A stretch of 64,000 nucleotides of DNA from Isoetes taiwanensis (taxonomy: Eukaryota; Streptophyta; Lycopodiopsida; Isoetales; Isoetaceae). A program made the position numbers and the translations under genes. The stretch is taken from the NCBI GenBank assembly GCA_021234155.1, contig JAJEKV010000049.1, positions 9,112,206 through 9,176,205 on the forward strand. Direction: 5' to 3'. Shown piece by piece: positions 31,662 to 42,992 of the stretch (position 1 is its first letter; each line of letters begins with the position of its first letter). The notes beneath the pieces are model-generated. The model was not told where the DNA came from. It did not search any database and saw only the letters and a program-made list of their open reading frames with translations.

Positions 31662-34600
31662 AATTTGCAAACAGTAATGGAACTAAAAAAAAAGGTATTC
31701 TAGACCAAGAAGGGGGGAGGGGGGGTTGCATTTGAACTTGGAAAATGGAGCTGAGAGTCGTAATCGAATCCAAAAACCTGGATGATTAGATTCTTCCTCA
31801 TTAACTTCTAGATCTACAAAGATAGGATATGCTTCAGAAAGAGATTTCGTAGCACTCTTTGAGTCGACCCAACTTCTGCCTGATGCAATGGAGAAGTCAG
31901 AAGAAATTTTCAAATATTTGTGATTTTCCACACCATCGATGTGTATGGTTAATTACAACCAATGTTGAAAATAATGGAGTGCAATTGTTAGTAGTTAGTC
32001 ACTTGTAGAGTCATTGCAAGTGTTACGAGGATATGACATGCCTATCATAGATCTGGGTGAAGGCATGCTAGAGATATGACATGCCTATCATAGATCTGGG
32101 TGAGGGCATGCTAGAGTCGTAGATAAAAGAAAGACATGTGAATTTCTTAGCAAGATATTTAGGATTTAAGTTGGTTTTAACATGAAATTTTTTTATATTT
32201 AAGACATTTGAAGTGCCAAAAGATCCAAAAATGCAAGTCAACTAAGCTACAATGTGTACATGCTTTTTTTTGTGATTAGGACTATGAAGTTATGAATGTT
32301 GGTGCATGTTCTTTAACATGATTGTGATCAGGTTTACGAAATTATGAGTGTGGGTCTTGTGATATGAATGTCAGCCTTGTGGGGTTTCACCATTATGATA
32401 ATAGAAACTAGTAGGACTTGTTCCAAGAATAAGAACTAGAAGGAAACAATATCTTGCAATTGAGGTTCTAAATTAGACTATGTGTAAAAGTTCGCTATAA
32501 TCTTTAGAAATAAATATGATAATGTCGTCAACTTCCAGTGCCAAAGAGAACCTATAAAAGACAGAAATGATTCTATATGATTTTGTAAAAATTAATGCTC
32601 TAGAGTAGGACCGATTTGTTCATTACAATTCATAAATAAGAAGATACATAGAGGCCTTGAAATTTGAAAATAGTAATGGAACTTAAAAAAAATATGTTCT
32701 AGACCAAGAAGGGGGGAGGGGGGATTGCATTTGAACTTGGGAAATGGAGCTGAGAGTCGTAATCGAATCCAAAAACCTGGATGATTAGATTCTTCCTCAT
32801 TAACTTCTAGATCTACAAAGATAGGATGCTTCAGAAAGAGATTTCATAGCACTCTTTGAGTCGACCCGACTTCTGCTTGATGCAATGGAGAAGTCGGAAG
32901 AAATTTTCAATCATTGTTTGTAATTTTCCACACTGGCAATGTAAAAATATGAACATCCAACGAATGATAACCATTTGTGCTAATGTGGATATGCATGAGG
33001 ATATGGAGAATTGTAACAAATGTTATAAGAGGGGTTAGGGAAGCATGCTAAAAAAAACGGAGGAGGGAGAGGGAGAGGGAGAAATCCCAGGAAGAAGCCG
33101 AAAGAACGACAAAGTTGAATTAAAAGTAAATAAAACTACCGATTTGCCTTTTTTTTTTTTCTTCTTTTTTTCCCCTCTAGAAACCTTAATGGGCATGAAT
33201 TTCCTAAAGATGAGAACGACGTTTCTGATAACAACGATCTGGAACCCCACTTTGTTGAAATGTCAGACCCTTGGGAACGCGTTTCGAGATGGGACCACGT
33301 TCAAAACGAGAATGCGTTCGATCTATGGGCTATGAAGCATAGAAAGAATTAATGACATGTACTTTTATAAGACTATTTCAGTAAGCAATTGGTATGGTTA
33401 ATTACAACCAATGTTGAAAATAATGGAGTGCAATTGTTAGTAGTTAGTCACTTGTAGAGTCATTGCAAGTGTTACGAGGATATGACATGCCTATCATAGA
33501 TCTGGGTGAAGGCATGCTAGAGATATGACATGCCTATCATAGATCTGGGTGAGGGCATGCTAGAGCCATAGATAAAAGAAAGACATGTGAATTTCTTAGC
33601 AAGATATTTAGGATTTAAGTTGGTTTTAACATGAGAATTTTTTATATTTAAGACATTTGAAGTGCCAAAAGATCCAAAAATGCAAGTCAACTAAGCTACA
33701 ATATGTACATGCTTTTTTGTGATTAGGTCTATGAAGTTATGAATGTTGGTACATGTTCTTTAACATGATTGCGACCAGGTTTACGAAATTATGAGTGTGG
33801 GTCTTATTATATGAATGTCGGCCTTGTGGGGTTTCACCATCATGATAATAGAAACTAGTATGACTTGTTCCAAGAAAGAGAATAAGAACTAGAAGGAAAC
33901 AATAGCTTGCAATTGAGGTTCTAAATTAGACTATGTGTAAAAGTTCGCTATAATCTTTAGAAATAAAAATGACAATGTCGTCAACTTCCAGCGCCAAAGA
34001 GAACCTATAAAAGACAGAAATGATTCTATATGATTTTGTAAAAATTAATGCCCTAGAGTAGGACCGATTTGTTCATTACAATTCATAAATAAGCAATTAC
34101 ATAGAGGCCTTGAAATTTGCAAATAGTAATGGAAACTAAAGAAAAATTTATTCTAGACCAAGAAGGGGGGAGGGGGGGTTGCATTTGAACTTGGGAAATG
34201 GAGCTGAGAGTCGTAATCGAATCCAAAAACCTGGATGATTAGATTCTTCCTCATTAACTTCTAGATCTACAAAGATAGGATATACTTCAGAAAGAGATTT
34301 CGTAGCACTCTTTGAGTCGACCCAACTTCTGCCTGATGCAATGGAGAAGTCAGAAGAAATTTTCAAATATTTGTGATTTTCCACACCATCGATGTGTATG
34401 GTTAATTACAACCAATGTTGAAAATAATGGAGTGCAATTGTTAGTAGTTAGTCACTTCTAGAGTCATTACAAGTGATACGAGAATATGACATGCCTATCA
34501 TAGATCTGGGTGAGGGCATGCTAGAGCCGTAGATAAGACATGTGAATTTCTTAGCGAGATATTTAGGATTTATATTGGTTTTAACATGAGAATTTTTTAT

Positions 34601-34925
34601 ATTTAAGACATTTGAAGTGCCAGAAGATCCAAAAATGCAAGTCAACTAAGCTACAATATGTACATGCTTTTTAATATGACAATGATTAGGTCTATGAAAT
34701 TATGAATGCTGATACATGTTCTTTAACATGATTGTGATCAGGTTTACGAAATTATGAGTGTGGGTCTTGTGATATGAATGTCGGCCTTGTGGGGTTTCAT
34801 CATCATGATAATAGAAACTAGTAGGACTTGTTCCACGAAAGAGAATAAGAACTATAGAAGGAAACAATATCTTGCAATTGAGGTTCTAAATTAGAGTATG
34901 TGTAAAAGTTGGCTATAATCGGCAG
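31662..34925. repeat. Array of three copies of a roughly 1-kb unit
   Basis: Units start at GAAATTTGCAAA-like sequence at about 31661, 32656 and 34107. Shared landmarks are GACCAAGAAGGGGGGAGG, the block GGTATGGTTAATTACAACC (31945, 33393, 34397) and TGTGGGGTTTCA. The middle unit is 1.45 kb because it carries an insertion at about 32930-33390. The first two have a duplicated 42-bp segment (ATATGACATGCCTATCATAG), the third has one copy. A minus-strand ORF (MENHKYLKISSDFSIASG) is conserved in units 1 and 3; no family recognised. Confidence 0.9.
32930..33390. mobile_element. About 460-bp insertion in the middle array unit
   Basis: Absent from the flanking two units at the position between CACAC..ATCGATGTG and TATGGTTAA. 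Insert contains a purine tract (GGAGGGAGAGGGAGAGGGAG) and a long poly-T/pyrimidine run (33147-33178). Edges GGCAATGT (left) and GCAATTGG (right) may be a decayed target duplication. No element family identified. Confidence 0.5.
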
Positions 34926-35600
34926 GTGGCATTAAATATTTCGAGAATGATGTATGACATGCAACAACGACAATTCTAACAATTGGAATGTGGACCTCAT
35001 TGGGTTTGAAAGGTTCCTTGGGAAATTTATGTGTATGGATAAAGTCTTTGCCAATAGGACACATTTGAAATTTTTGAACACGGTTTTGGGTGTAATCGAC
35101 AGGATATTTATTTGAATTGATGTTTGTGCCAATGCAAGTATTTTGCTATGTTTAGGGTGATTTTCTATTACAGGCACATCTTATATGACACCATTTTATG
35201 ATGTCACATCATGTTTAAGACATGTCTTATTTTTATTATTTTTCCATTCTAACAAATAAGACAGTCCTAATAATATAAGATATGTCTTAAAAGTTTACAT
35301 TTTCCATTAAGTGACATGAGACATGTCCTTTAAATTTTAATTCAACATAGCAATACTTTACATAAAGACAACACAACATTAAATTCAAATGAATCATCCT
35401 CCATGTTTGCAACATTACATTTGTTTACTTCATACAAAGCTCTAGGTAATGCCTTCCTTCTTGCTCTAGTATCATCATTACTGCAAAGGTTTTTCCCTTG
35501 AAAACCTTTCGAGGCAGGGGTTTTTTAATCCTAGTAGTAATGATTGTACTAGCCCATTGTATGGGTCCCATGACTATTGGTCTCCGTGGACGTTAAAAAA
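34926..35600. other. Non-coding DNA left of the microsatellite
   Basis: No gene. The end (35480-35600) has a hairpin-prone GGTTTTTCCCTTGAAAACC segment directly before the pentamer array, resembling a LINE 3' end. Confidence 0.4.
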
Positions 35601-35701
35601 CTATTCTATTCTATTCTATTCTATTCTATTCTATTCTATTCTATTCTATTCTATTCTATTCTATTCTATTCTATTCTATTCTATTCTATTCTATTCTATT
35701 C
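35601..35701. repeat. CTATT/TATTC microsatellite, about 20 units
   Basis: Uninterrupted pentanucleotide array of about 101 bp. It separates a possible LINE 3' end from the Harbinger remnant. Confidence 0.97.
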
Positions 35702-35702
35702 T

Positions 35703-36889
35703 TGCAGTATCTTCCAATTGATAACTGAGTGTAACCACTTCCTCTTGAACATCAGAATCTGAAGCATTCGCAACATCATCACAAGCCACACCTAATTCTC
35801 GTAAAGCATCTCTAGCAGCATTATTCCTACATTCCTTTAGCTCCTCTTGGGCTTCCCTGATCCAAATTTCATCAAAAGCATCATTGTGAATAATACATAA
35901 GTTATGTAGAACTAGACACGCCAAAACAACTAGCAGAACATGCTTCAAATGCATCTCCATTTTCTTCAATAATATACAAAAACGAGCCTTTAGTATACCA
36001 AATGCCTATTCACGAACATCCTGGTGCTAGACTGAATGAAATTCCAATGTTTCTGTACTGGGGTAAATTCTGGGCCTACATTCAAACATGGTGCCAACAG
36101 CCAATTCATAGCATTGTAACTCGCATCACCTAATATGCAGTAATTGCCCATTTGACTAGAGGTAAATGGTGCAATCAGATGTTCTTTGAAATAATGCCCA
36201 ATCGTGTATACTTACTGCCCAACCAACAACATAATCCTATATTGGATACCTGGAATCAACAATGATTTGTATAAGAATGGAGTGAAAGCCTTTCCTATTG
36301 TAATAACTAGGAACATGCTTTATAGGAGCTGTTTTATGAATATGGCTGGCATCCACTGCCCCAATCACATTGGGAATGACATGCTTGGCCTCGAAGCCAG
36401 TTGCATATTTCTTACCAGTACTCATGGAGGGCCAAATAAGACCACAATGCAGTTCTTCCCTCTTTATTTTAACTACCTGACAAAATTCTATAACACATCT
36501 ATAAGCTGTAGTGATGTCGCTTCCATATAATTCTGGTACCACAGGGAGTGTTGAACCACTTGCAAGGCGAGTTAATGCAATAGCCAATTTTATCAGGACT
36601 TCCAAAGTGAACCTTAGGTGTGTGTCCTTCCTCTCTAGCACCGGATGTAACACACTGCACAACCATTCAAAGATTGCCCATGACACCCTCACCTTCTGAC
36701 AAAACATTTTATCTGTGTGACTATGTGGCAAGATGTTTTCGTAGTATCTTTCTATGCACTTTTACACCCAACAACTCCTTTGCTGCCTTGTCGTGAAATT
36801 CATCTTCTGTACCAACTTGAGCGCTTGCACACATGCATACATGTATCTCTTGGATGATGATGCCTCACTGGTCCTTAACCTCTCCAGCA
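35703..36889 (-). pseudogene. PIF/Harbinger transposase (DDE_Tnp_4), decayed
   Basis: From Met at 36889 the minus strand reads MLERLRTSEASSSKRYMYA, has an in-frame TAA, then a 164-codon frame with the N-terminal HTH-like region (LEVLIKLAIALTRLASGS) and the first DDE motif in NVIGAVDASHIHK, plus YYNRKGFHSILIQ. Next in shifted frame come GDASYNAMNWLLAPC (second Asp) and NFIQSSTRMFVNRH, where the family's third acidic residue would lie. The last frame (35969-35691) has LKHVLLVVLACLVLHNLC. Several stops show it is inactive. Terminal repeats of the element were not located. Confidence 0.9.
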
Positions 36890-37821
36890 TTTTGAAGGAC
36901 TGCAATATTTAGCATATTCATAGGAGGCTATATCGAGTGACTTGGATCCATTGGGAAACACAATTCTGAAGACGAATTAGAATACAACACATGAGAATGG
37001 GCAACCGAGGAAAAAGTCTCAGCAAGCATGACCATGTAGCAAGCTAGCCATGATACAACAGACTCATATAAGTCAAATTGAAGATAAAGATATGCATTTT
37101 AGCCATACTATATTAGCTGGACTGAGTATATTAGATGGGATGAAACTCATGATGTGATTGTACTAATTAAGTACGGGAAAATCCAAATAAAAAGCTAAGT
37201 ACAGCTCTCCTACGGCAGCAATGAACATAAGAGTAACGGGCAGGATATAGCCTTCAAACCTTAAAACTAATCCTATCCTGAGTTTGACCAATGCTAAGTC
37301 TAAACTAGGGCCAATGTTTACTTAAAATGGGTAGCACTAGTTGAAAATGATGACACGGTAGTATTGTCTGATTACTAAAGCTAACTACCAATATTTTGGT
37401 TAAATCTTTAACTTGTTTGTTATGCTAAACTATGGTAGTGAGTAGCGAGCAGGATTAGCTGGCCCATTCCATCAGTTACTGCCCCAGGATTAGCAGCTCA
37501 CCACCGGTCATATAGCTGCCCCGTTCCATCAATTACTACCCCAGGATTAGTAGCTCGCTATCAGTCAAATAGCTGCCTCGTTCCACTAGTTACTACCCCA
37601 GCAGCATAGATTCTGCCCCAGCAGCATGTATATGAAAATTAAAAAGTCCTAGGTTCCCTTTAGGCCCCATAAACATAACAAATGGCACTATTATCACATA
37701 CAATTTAAGATGGAACTCACAATTCAAAATGGTCGGATAAGCTGTTGGATGTACATTTAATGAAGCTGCACCCTAGAAATGAAATGTCATCTTTTTACTT
37801 TTATTGGCAGAGGATGGTTGA
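36890..37821. other. Non-coding DNA with a 57-bp minisatellite
   Basis: About two and a half copies of a 57-bp unit (CCATTCCATCAGTTACTGCC variants at 37465, 37522 and 37579) lie at 37440-37625. Otherwise AT-rich with no coding signal. Confidence 0.75.
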
Positions 37822-38445
37822 TGTTGGAATATAAATATGCTGACTAAGCATAATGTGCTGAAACAGCAGTGGTTCAGCACTTAGCACACAGGTGCTGAGA
37901 TGGTGCTGAAATGTACAGAAGGCAGCACTTTGTCAGCACTGAGCACCGACCCTAAATCAGTGCCGTAATTAATGGGCGGTGGTTAAACGGTAGACTACTA
38001 TTCTTAGTCTCACCGGTTGTATATATTGATTGTACGTTATGTACTATGCAATGCTCAGAAGTAGAGATTGTATTTCCCATTGCTTTTTCTCAATAGATTT
38101 TTTCTTGTCTTCTATTCTAGGGTGTAAATATGGTAATGCTACCCAAAAAGCACCATCCGGACAAGTGCTTTAGGTGCTTTGCTTGAAGACATTTTTCTTC
38201 AACGACCTTAGAGTTGTTACTTAAAAAACAATATATATGATGTAGGAAGGCAAGGAGCGATGATATAGATCTCGTGGAGGAGCGTACAAATTGTGGAGGT
38301 CAAGTTATGACACATTTTTTCTTAGTCATAGGTGCTTTAGGTGCTATGTGCTTTCGCGCTTTTTTGGGTAGCATTACCATATTTACACCCTCTATCTCTT
38401 GAGTCGATCTTGCGGGTTTGTGCTGGTTTTGCACTAGTTCTATCA
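37822..38445 (+). repeat. 5' LTR of the complete copia element (with MITE)
   Basis: 624 bp, from TGTTGGAATA to TTCTATCA. Without the 271-bp MITE it is about the same length as the 3' LTR. A TATA-like TGTATATATTG lies near 38018. The primer-binding site follows immediately. Confidence 0.95.
38120..38390. mobile_element. MITE, 271 bp, inserted in the 5' LTR
   Basis: It begins GGGTGTAAATATGGTAATGC and continues TACCCAAAAA; the right end is the exact complement over about 30 bp (one extra A follows). The target duplication is TCTA (38116-38119 and 38391-38394). The 3' LTR (TTCTATTCTATCTCTTGAG) shows the empty site with a single TCTA. The inner region has AGGTGCTTT repeats and subterminal complementarity. 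No ORF. Confidence 0.9.
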
Positions 38446-38457
38446 TGGTATCAGACG
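38446..38457 (+). other. Primer-binding site (initiator Met tRNA)
   Basis: TGGTATCAGACG abuts the 5' LTR. It matches the 3' end complement of plant initiator methionine tRNA (TGGTATCAGAGC) except near its end. Confidence 0.85.
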
Positions 38458-38767
38458 CTTTCTTGATGGAAGAATAGAGCAAGCTATTGGAGAAGCATCC
38501 AAATTGGATTGGCCATTGTTCTTTGGCTGAGATTTGGTGGTGGAAAATCTCATTTACAGCATTGGAGAAGATTCTTGTTTTTTGGCCTGGAGGAAGTGTT
38601 TTGGAAGAGTGATTCGGATTTTCCAACAAGTTCTGGTGTGAGATTCGAGTTTGCCAAGACCTTTTTGGTGACAAAATTCAAGATTTAACTTTTCTAGTGG
38701 GTGCTTTGTTTGGTGACGAATTTGTTTTCTCAACCATCTTTTTGGCTGCTGAAAGTAGGAGGAATTC

Positions 38768-39424
38768 ATGGATCCATTCAAGTTCTCACAGAATGCAAAG
38801 CTCACTAATAATAATTACCATGCTTGGAAGAAGTTCATGGTGAATTATTTGATATTTAGTGACATGGGAGCGGTGTTTGATGAAGACTTTATCAGCACCA
38901 AGTCAGCAGATGTTGGCAGGGTAAACCAGAAAGCTTGTGCTCTTGTCAAAATATTGGCTGAAGAGACAATTGGTCATGAAATCAACCATTTTACTGAGTT
39001 TAAGGAGATGTGGTCTCATTTGGAGAAGTCTCTTGATAGCAAGGGTATGGCTACTCAAATGCTGATCCAGAACAAAATGAGACATGCCCAATTAGGTGAT
39101 TTCAAATCTGTCACAGCATACCTTACTCAGATGAAGCAATGGCGCTTGGATTACATGGCTGCTGGTGGAGTGCTATCTGAAAAACAGCTGATTCAAGATA
39201 TCTTGGTTGGTCTTCCTCCTTCGTATGATATTATCTCTTCGAATATCAAGTACAAGGAGAAGATTGATATAGCCAAAGTAACCATTCTACTGCAACAAGA
39301 GGAGTTGGTGCAGAAGCAAAGGGATGGGAGAGTGGACCATGCTAATTTTGTGTCTACTTCTCGGGCTGACACCAAGAAGAAGTTTGTTGATAGCAAAGAC
39401 TCTAGGAAGTCGAGAAAAATGTGA
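38768..39424 (+). CDS. Copia gag polyprotein
   Basis: The 218-codon frame starts MDPFKFSQNAKLTNNNYHAW, the usual copia gag N-terminus, with LEKSLDSKGMATQMLIQNK and LVGLPPSYDIISSNIK (UBN2 gag domain). It ends at TGA 39422-39424. The zinc knuckle follows in another frame (WNCGEKGHYA, stop, NCK at about 39461-39500), with the first Cys lost and a TAG inside, so nucleocapsid function is gone. Confidence 0.9.
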   Translation: MDPFKFSQNAKLTNNNYHAWKKFMVNYLIFSDMGAVFDEDFISTKSADVGRVNQKACALVKILAEETIGHEINHFTEFKEMWSHLEKSLDSKGMATQMLIQNKMRHAQLGDFKSVTAYLTQMKQWRLDYMAAGGVLSEKQLIQDILVGLPPSYDIISSNIKYKEKIDIAKVTILLQQEELVQKQRDGRVDHANFVSTSRADTKKKFVDSKDSRKSRKM

Positions 39425-39639
39425 AGTCCAAGGTAAGAAATCCAAGGAGTTCAAGTCTTTGGAATTGTGGTGAAAAGGGTCACTACGCTTAGAATTGTAA
39501 GAAGGAGAAGAAAAGCTCAAAGGATAGTGACACGAGAAGCCAATGGCCAGCCAACTCTAAGGGAGAGACAAGTCTTTGCTTGCGTGTGCCACTTTTGATG
39601 CCGAATATCCGAATCTTCGCAGCGGCCGCCAGCACCCTC

Positions 39640-40690
39640 TGAAGGACCGGATTTTGGACTCGTGAGCAACGATTCATCTTACCGGAGATTCAGATGTGTT
39701 TTCTGAACTTGAACCTCGATCAGGAGGTGGTGTGAAGATGGGTGATGGATACTCTCTTCCTATCACAGGAAAGGGGATTGTAGCTTTTCAATTGCATGGA
39801 CGTGATGTAGTTAGTAAGGTGAGGAATGTCATGTTTGCTCTCGGATTACAGTCTAATATCATGTCTGCTGCTGAATTTGATAAAGCGGGCCATCGCATTC
39901 TTCTCGGAAATGGCAAAGCTTATCTGCTGGGCAGGAATCCACTTGAAGAAATTGACTTGAAAAGTCTGCAGTTCATGGCACAGTGGACGCTGCAGAATTC
40001 TTTGATGGTTCAGTTCATAAGACTGAACATGGTCTTGTATGTGATGATTTGACTGCTGAGCATCTGTGGCATGCTCGTTTTGGTCATGGTGGAGGCACTG
40101 CTGTACATGCTTTGTACAAGAACAAGATGGTTACAGGTATTCCCTCTCTGAAATGTGTCAAGCTTGAGTGTGCTGCATGCCATCTCGGAAAGCAACATCA
40201 ACAGCCTTTTCCACAGCAGGCTATTCATCGAGCAACTCAACCTCTTGAGCTGCTGCATTCTGATTTGTGCTATATGTCTGATGTTTCGCTAGGTGGAAAG
40301 AGGTATTTCTTGACCCTGATTGATGATTTCAATAGGTACACTTGGGTGTATACTTTGCACTGCAAATCTGAGGTGTTTGGCAAGTTCAAGGCCTTCAAAG
40401 CAGCAGTCGAAAAGCAGACAGGGTTAGTAATAAAAAAGTTGAGAAGTGACGATGGAGGTGAATATATTTCTAATGCCTTTGATGAGTTTCTCATGGAAGA
40501 AGGTATTGAAAGACAGTTAATCATTCCTTATGCTCATCCACAAAATGGCGTAGCTGAAAGGAGGAATAGATCTTTGCTTGATTTGGCAAGATCTATGATG
40601 AGTCACAAGCAACTGCCTGAATCTTTTTGGGGAGAGGCAGTAGTGACAGCAGAATATTTGGCAAATAGGTCGCCTACTAAGGCAGTCTAG
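39640..40690 (+). pseudogene. Copia protease and integrase
   Basis: The protease site reads ILDS, a TGA in place of Gly, then ATIHLTGDSDVFSEL. A frame from 39696 continues (VKMGDGYSLPITGKG, RNVMFALGLQSNIMS); after a shift near 39990 the pre-integrase and integrase follow: LWHARFGHGGG, CAACHLGKQ, HSDLC, LIDDFNRYTWVY, RSDDGGEY, HPQNGVAERRNRS, FWGEAVVTAEYLANR. The catalytic DDE residues (HSD, DD, NGVAE) are visible. A TAG at 40688-40690 interrupts the polyprotein. Confidence 0.92.
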
Positions 40691-40693
40691 GAT

Positions 40694-41569
40694 GTGACTC
40701 CTTATGAAGCATTTTGGAGAATGAAACCAGATGTGTCTCATTTGAGGGTGTTTGGATGCTTGGCTTATGCTTCCATACCTGCTGAGAAGCTGAAAAAGTA
40801 TGGGAAGTTGCATGACAGGGCTGTCAAAGCCATCTTCATTGGGTATCCAGAAAATCAGAAAGGTTACAAGTTGTATGATCCTTCCAACAAGCAGGTTATT
40901 GTAAGCAGGTCAGTTCAGTTCGTTGAAGATGCTGTGTATGATGGCATATCTTCCAGTGATTCTCCTGTAGTTCACAATGACAGCAGCTTGGATGTTGGAG
41001 ATCTGATAGCAGCCGCTGGTAGACCTTTCTCTCCCTCTCTAGTGGTTTCTCCATTGAACTCACATTTGCCTGAAGTAGTGGCACGGGATGATCCCAATCC
41101 CACTCGCCCTATGGTCCATGAGCAGGTTGGTTCCTTTCACGGGGAGTCCAGCACACATGAAGGTACTGTAGCACCTGATCCAGCACCTGTTACAACACCT
41201 ATTGTAGCACCTGCTATACCTCCTGTTGTTGAACCTAGGAGATCAGCATGTCTCAAGGAGAAACAAATTGTTGCAGAACCAGTTGCAGCACCTGTTGTAC
41301 CTGTTGTTGAACCTAGGAGATCAACGCGTCTGATGGAGAAACAAGAGAAGTCTAATGGATCATGTAACCTTGCCTTAATGGCAAAGGTCCAGGATCATGT
41401 TGATCCACACACCTTTCATGAAGCAGCTAGTGATCCGCAGTGGCAGCATGCAATGGAAGAAGAATACTCTCAATTGCTGAAGCACGGCACATGGGAATTG
41501 GTTGAACTCCCAGCTGATAAGCAAGTTATTGGCTGTAAGTGGGTGTTTAGAACCAAATTTCATGCCTGA
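40694..41569 (+). CDS. Copia integrase C-terminus, linker and RT N-terminus
   Basis: Contains the integrase GKR-like tail (LRVFGCLAYASIP, RAVKAIFIGYPENQKGY), a Pro/Val-rich linker with two tandem-like repeats (EPRRSACLKEKQ and EPRRSTRLMEKQ) and the RT start HEAASDPQWQHAMEEEYSQL, ending in KWVFRTKF before a one-base shift at about 41560. Confidence 0.9.
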   Translation: MTPYEAFWRMKPDVSHLRVFGCLAYASIPAEKLKKYGKLHDRAVKAIFIGYPENQKGYKLYDPSNKQVIVSRSVQFVEDAVYDGISSSDSPVVHNDSSLDVGDLIAAAGRPFSPSLVVSPLNSHLPEVVARDDPNPTRPMVHEQVGSFHGESSTHEGTVAPDPAPVTTPIVAPAIPPVVEPRRSACLKEKQIVAEPVAAPVVPVVEPRRSTRLMEKQEKSNGSCNLALMAKVQDHVDPHTFHEAASDPQWQHAMEEEYSQLLKHGTWELVELPADKQVIGCKWVFRTKFHA

Positions 41570-42314
41570 TGGGACAGTGTCAAAGCACAAAGCTAGACTT
41601 GTAGCCAAGGGTTTTGCACAGAAAAAAGGCTTAGATTATGATGAAGTATTTGCTCCCGTAGCCAGAATGTCCACTATTAGATCAGTTATAGCTCTTGCTG
41701 CAATGAAAGGTTGGCCAACGTTTCAAATGGACATTAAGTCTGCTTTTTTGAATGGTGATTTAGAGGAAGAAGTCTATATGACTCAACCTCCAGGATTTGT
41801 TGTTCAAGGGAAGGAGCAGCTGGTTTGTCATTTGAAGAAAAGCATTTATGCCTTGAAACAGGCTCCAAGATGTTGGCATGCAAAAATTAATGCTTTCTTT
41901 CTTGAAAGCGGGGTTCAAAGCAGGCGCGCAGCAGACCCCAATCTTTATTACAAATCACATGAAGGCCGAATGTGCGTTGTGGTTTTGTATGTTGATGATT
42001 TGATCATCACAGGAGATGCTGATGTGTTGATTTCTACATTGAAGTTGCAGTTATCTTCGTCCTTCGAGATGACTGATCTTGGCCTTATGCATTATTGTTT
42101 AGGTGTAGAAGTGTGGCAACACTCAGATGGCATCTATCTTTCTCAGCAGAAATATATCAAAGAAATGTTACAGCAGTATCGCATGCAAGATTGCAAGGCT
42201 GTGGCAAGTCCTTTTGATCCATGCACAAGGCTTGAGCTTGATTTCGATGGTGAGGAGTGTGATCCCACTCTATCGAAGCTTGGTAGGGGCGTTGATATAT
42301 CTCACAGTCACTAG
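41555..42314 (+). pseudogene. Copia reverse transcriptase core
   Basis: Frame resumes as PDGTVSKHKARLVAKGFAQ, with QMDIKSAFLNGDLEEEVY, KKSIYALKQAPRCWH and the catalytic VVLYVDDLIITGDADV, then DLGLMHYCLGVEVWQ. It ends at a frameshift near 42285; the next block in another frame is LVGALIYLTVTRPDISFSVG. Confidence 0.92.
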
Positions 42315-42992
42315 GCCTGATATCTCTTTTTCTGTGGGAGTGTTGAGCAGATTCATGAGCAATCCTGTGCACGCCTTTGGAAGGTCGCTAAAAAGATCAC
42401 GGCATATCCGAAAGGGACATCACAGAAGGTCTCTTTTATCGAGGGTCCTCGATTTCCAAATGAAAAGTCTTTGTTGATGCAGATCATGCTAATTGTCATG
42501 ATAGCAGGAGGTCCACAACAGGGATGGTCACGTTCATAGGGCCTAACGTGCTGATTTGGTTGTCCAAAAGACGGTCTGATGTCAATCACACCACCCGGAG
42601 GCGTAATTCAAAGCACTCAGTGTTGGGATGCAGGAATTATTGTGGCTTAAACATTTGTGGACAGATCTGCAGGTACCTCCATCCTCGGCTGTTAAATTGT
42701 GTGACAACACAAGTACCATCCATCTTGCCAAGGATGCTAAGTACCACCCAAAGACAAAACACCTTGACACCCACTTGTGTTTTGTCAGTGAGCAGATCCA
42801 AATGGGATCTTCTCAACTTGTTCATTGCTCCTCACAGGATCAGTTTATTGATGGCTTTACCAAACCATTAGTTGGATCTAAGTTCGTTAATGTGAAGGAG
42901 AGCTTGGGCATGAAGAAATTGGGTGAAGGGGAGAGAAGGATTGCCTTAGTTTCAGTGATTTTCTTTCTTAGTCAAAAACATTTAAGGGAGAG
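42285..42992 (+). pseudogene. Copia RT tail and RNase H, damaged, plus polypurine tract
   Basis: Pieces in different frames: LTVTRPDISFSVGVLSRF, then heavily indel-riddled sequence (42360-42620), EA-stop-FKALSVGMQELLWLKHLW at about 42600-42660 and the RNase H end CDNTSTIHLAKDAKYHP, KHLDTHLCFVSEQ, FIDGFTKPL. TTTAAGGGAGAG (42981-42992) is the polypurine tract immediately before the 3' LTR. Confidence 0.88.

Noticed and set aside
25475-34925. CRISPR-like or satellite array
   Set aside because: Repeat units are kilobase-sized, directly adjacent and without unique spacers; this is tandem duplication in a eukaryotic genome.
39618-39640. NotI site in GCAGCGGCCGCCAGCACC as a cloning-vector trace
   Set aside because: The flanking sequence continues the copia reading region on both sides, so a chance site is more likely than vector contamination.
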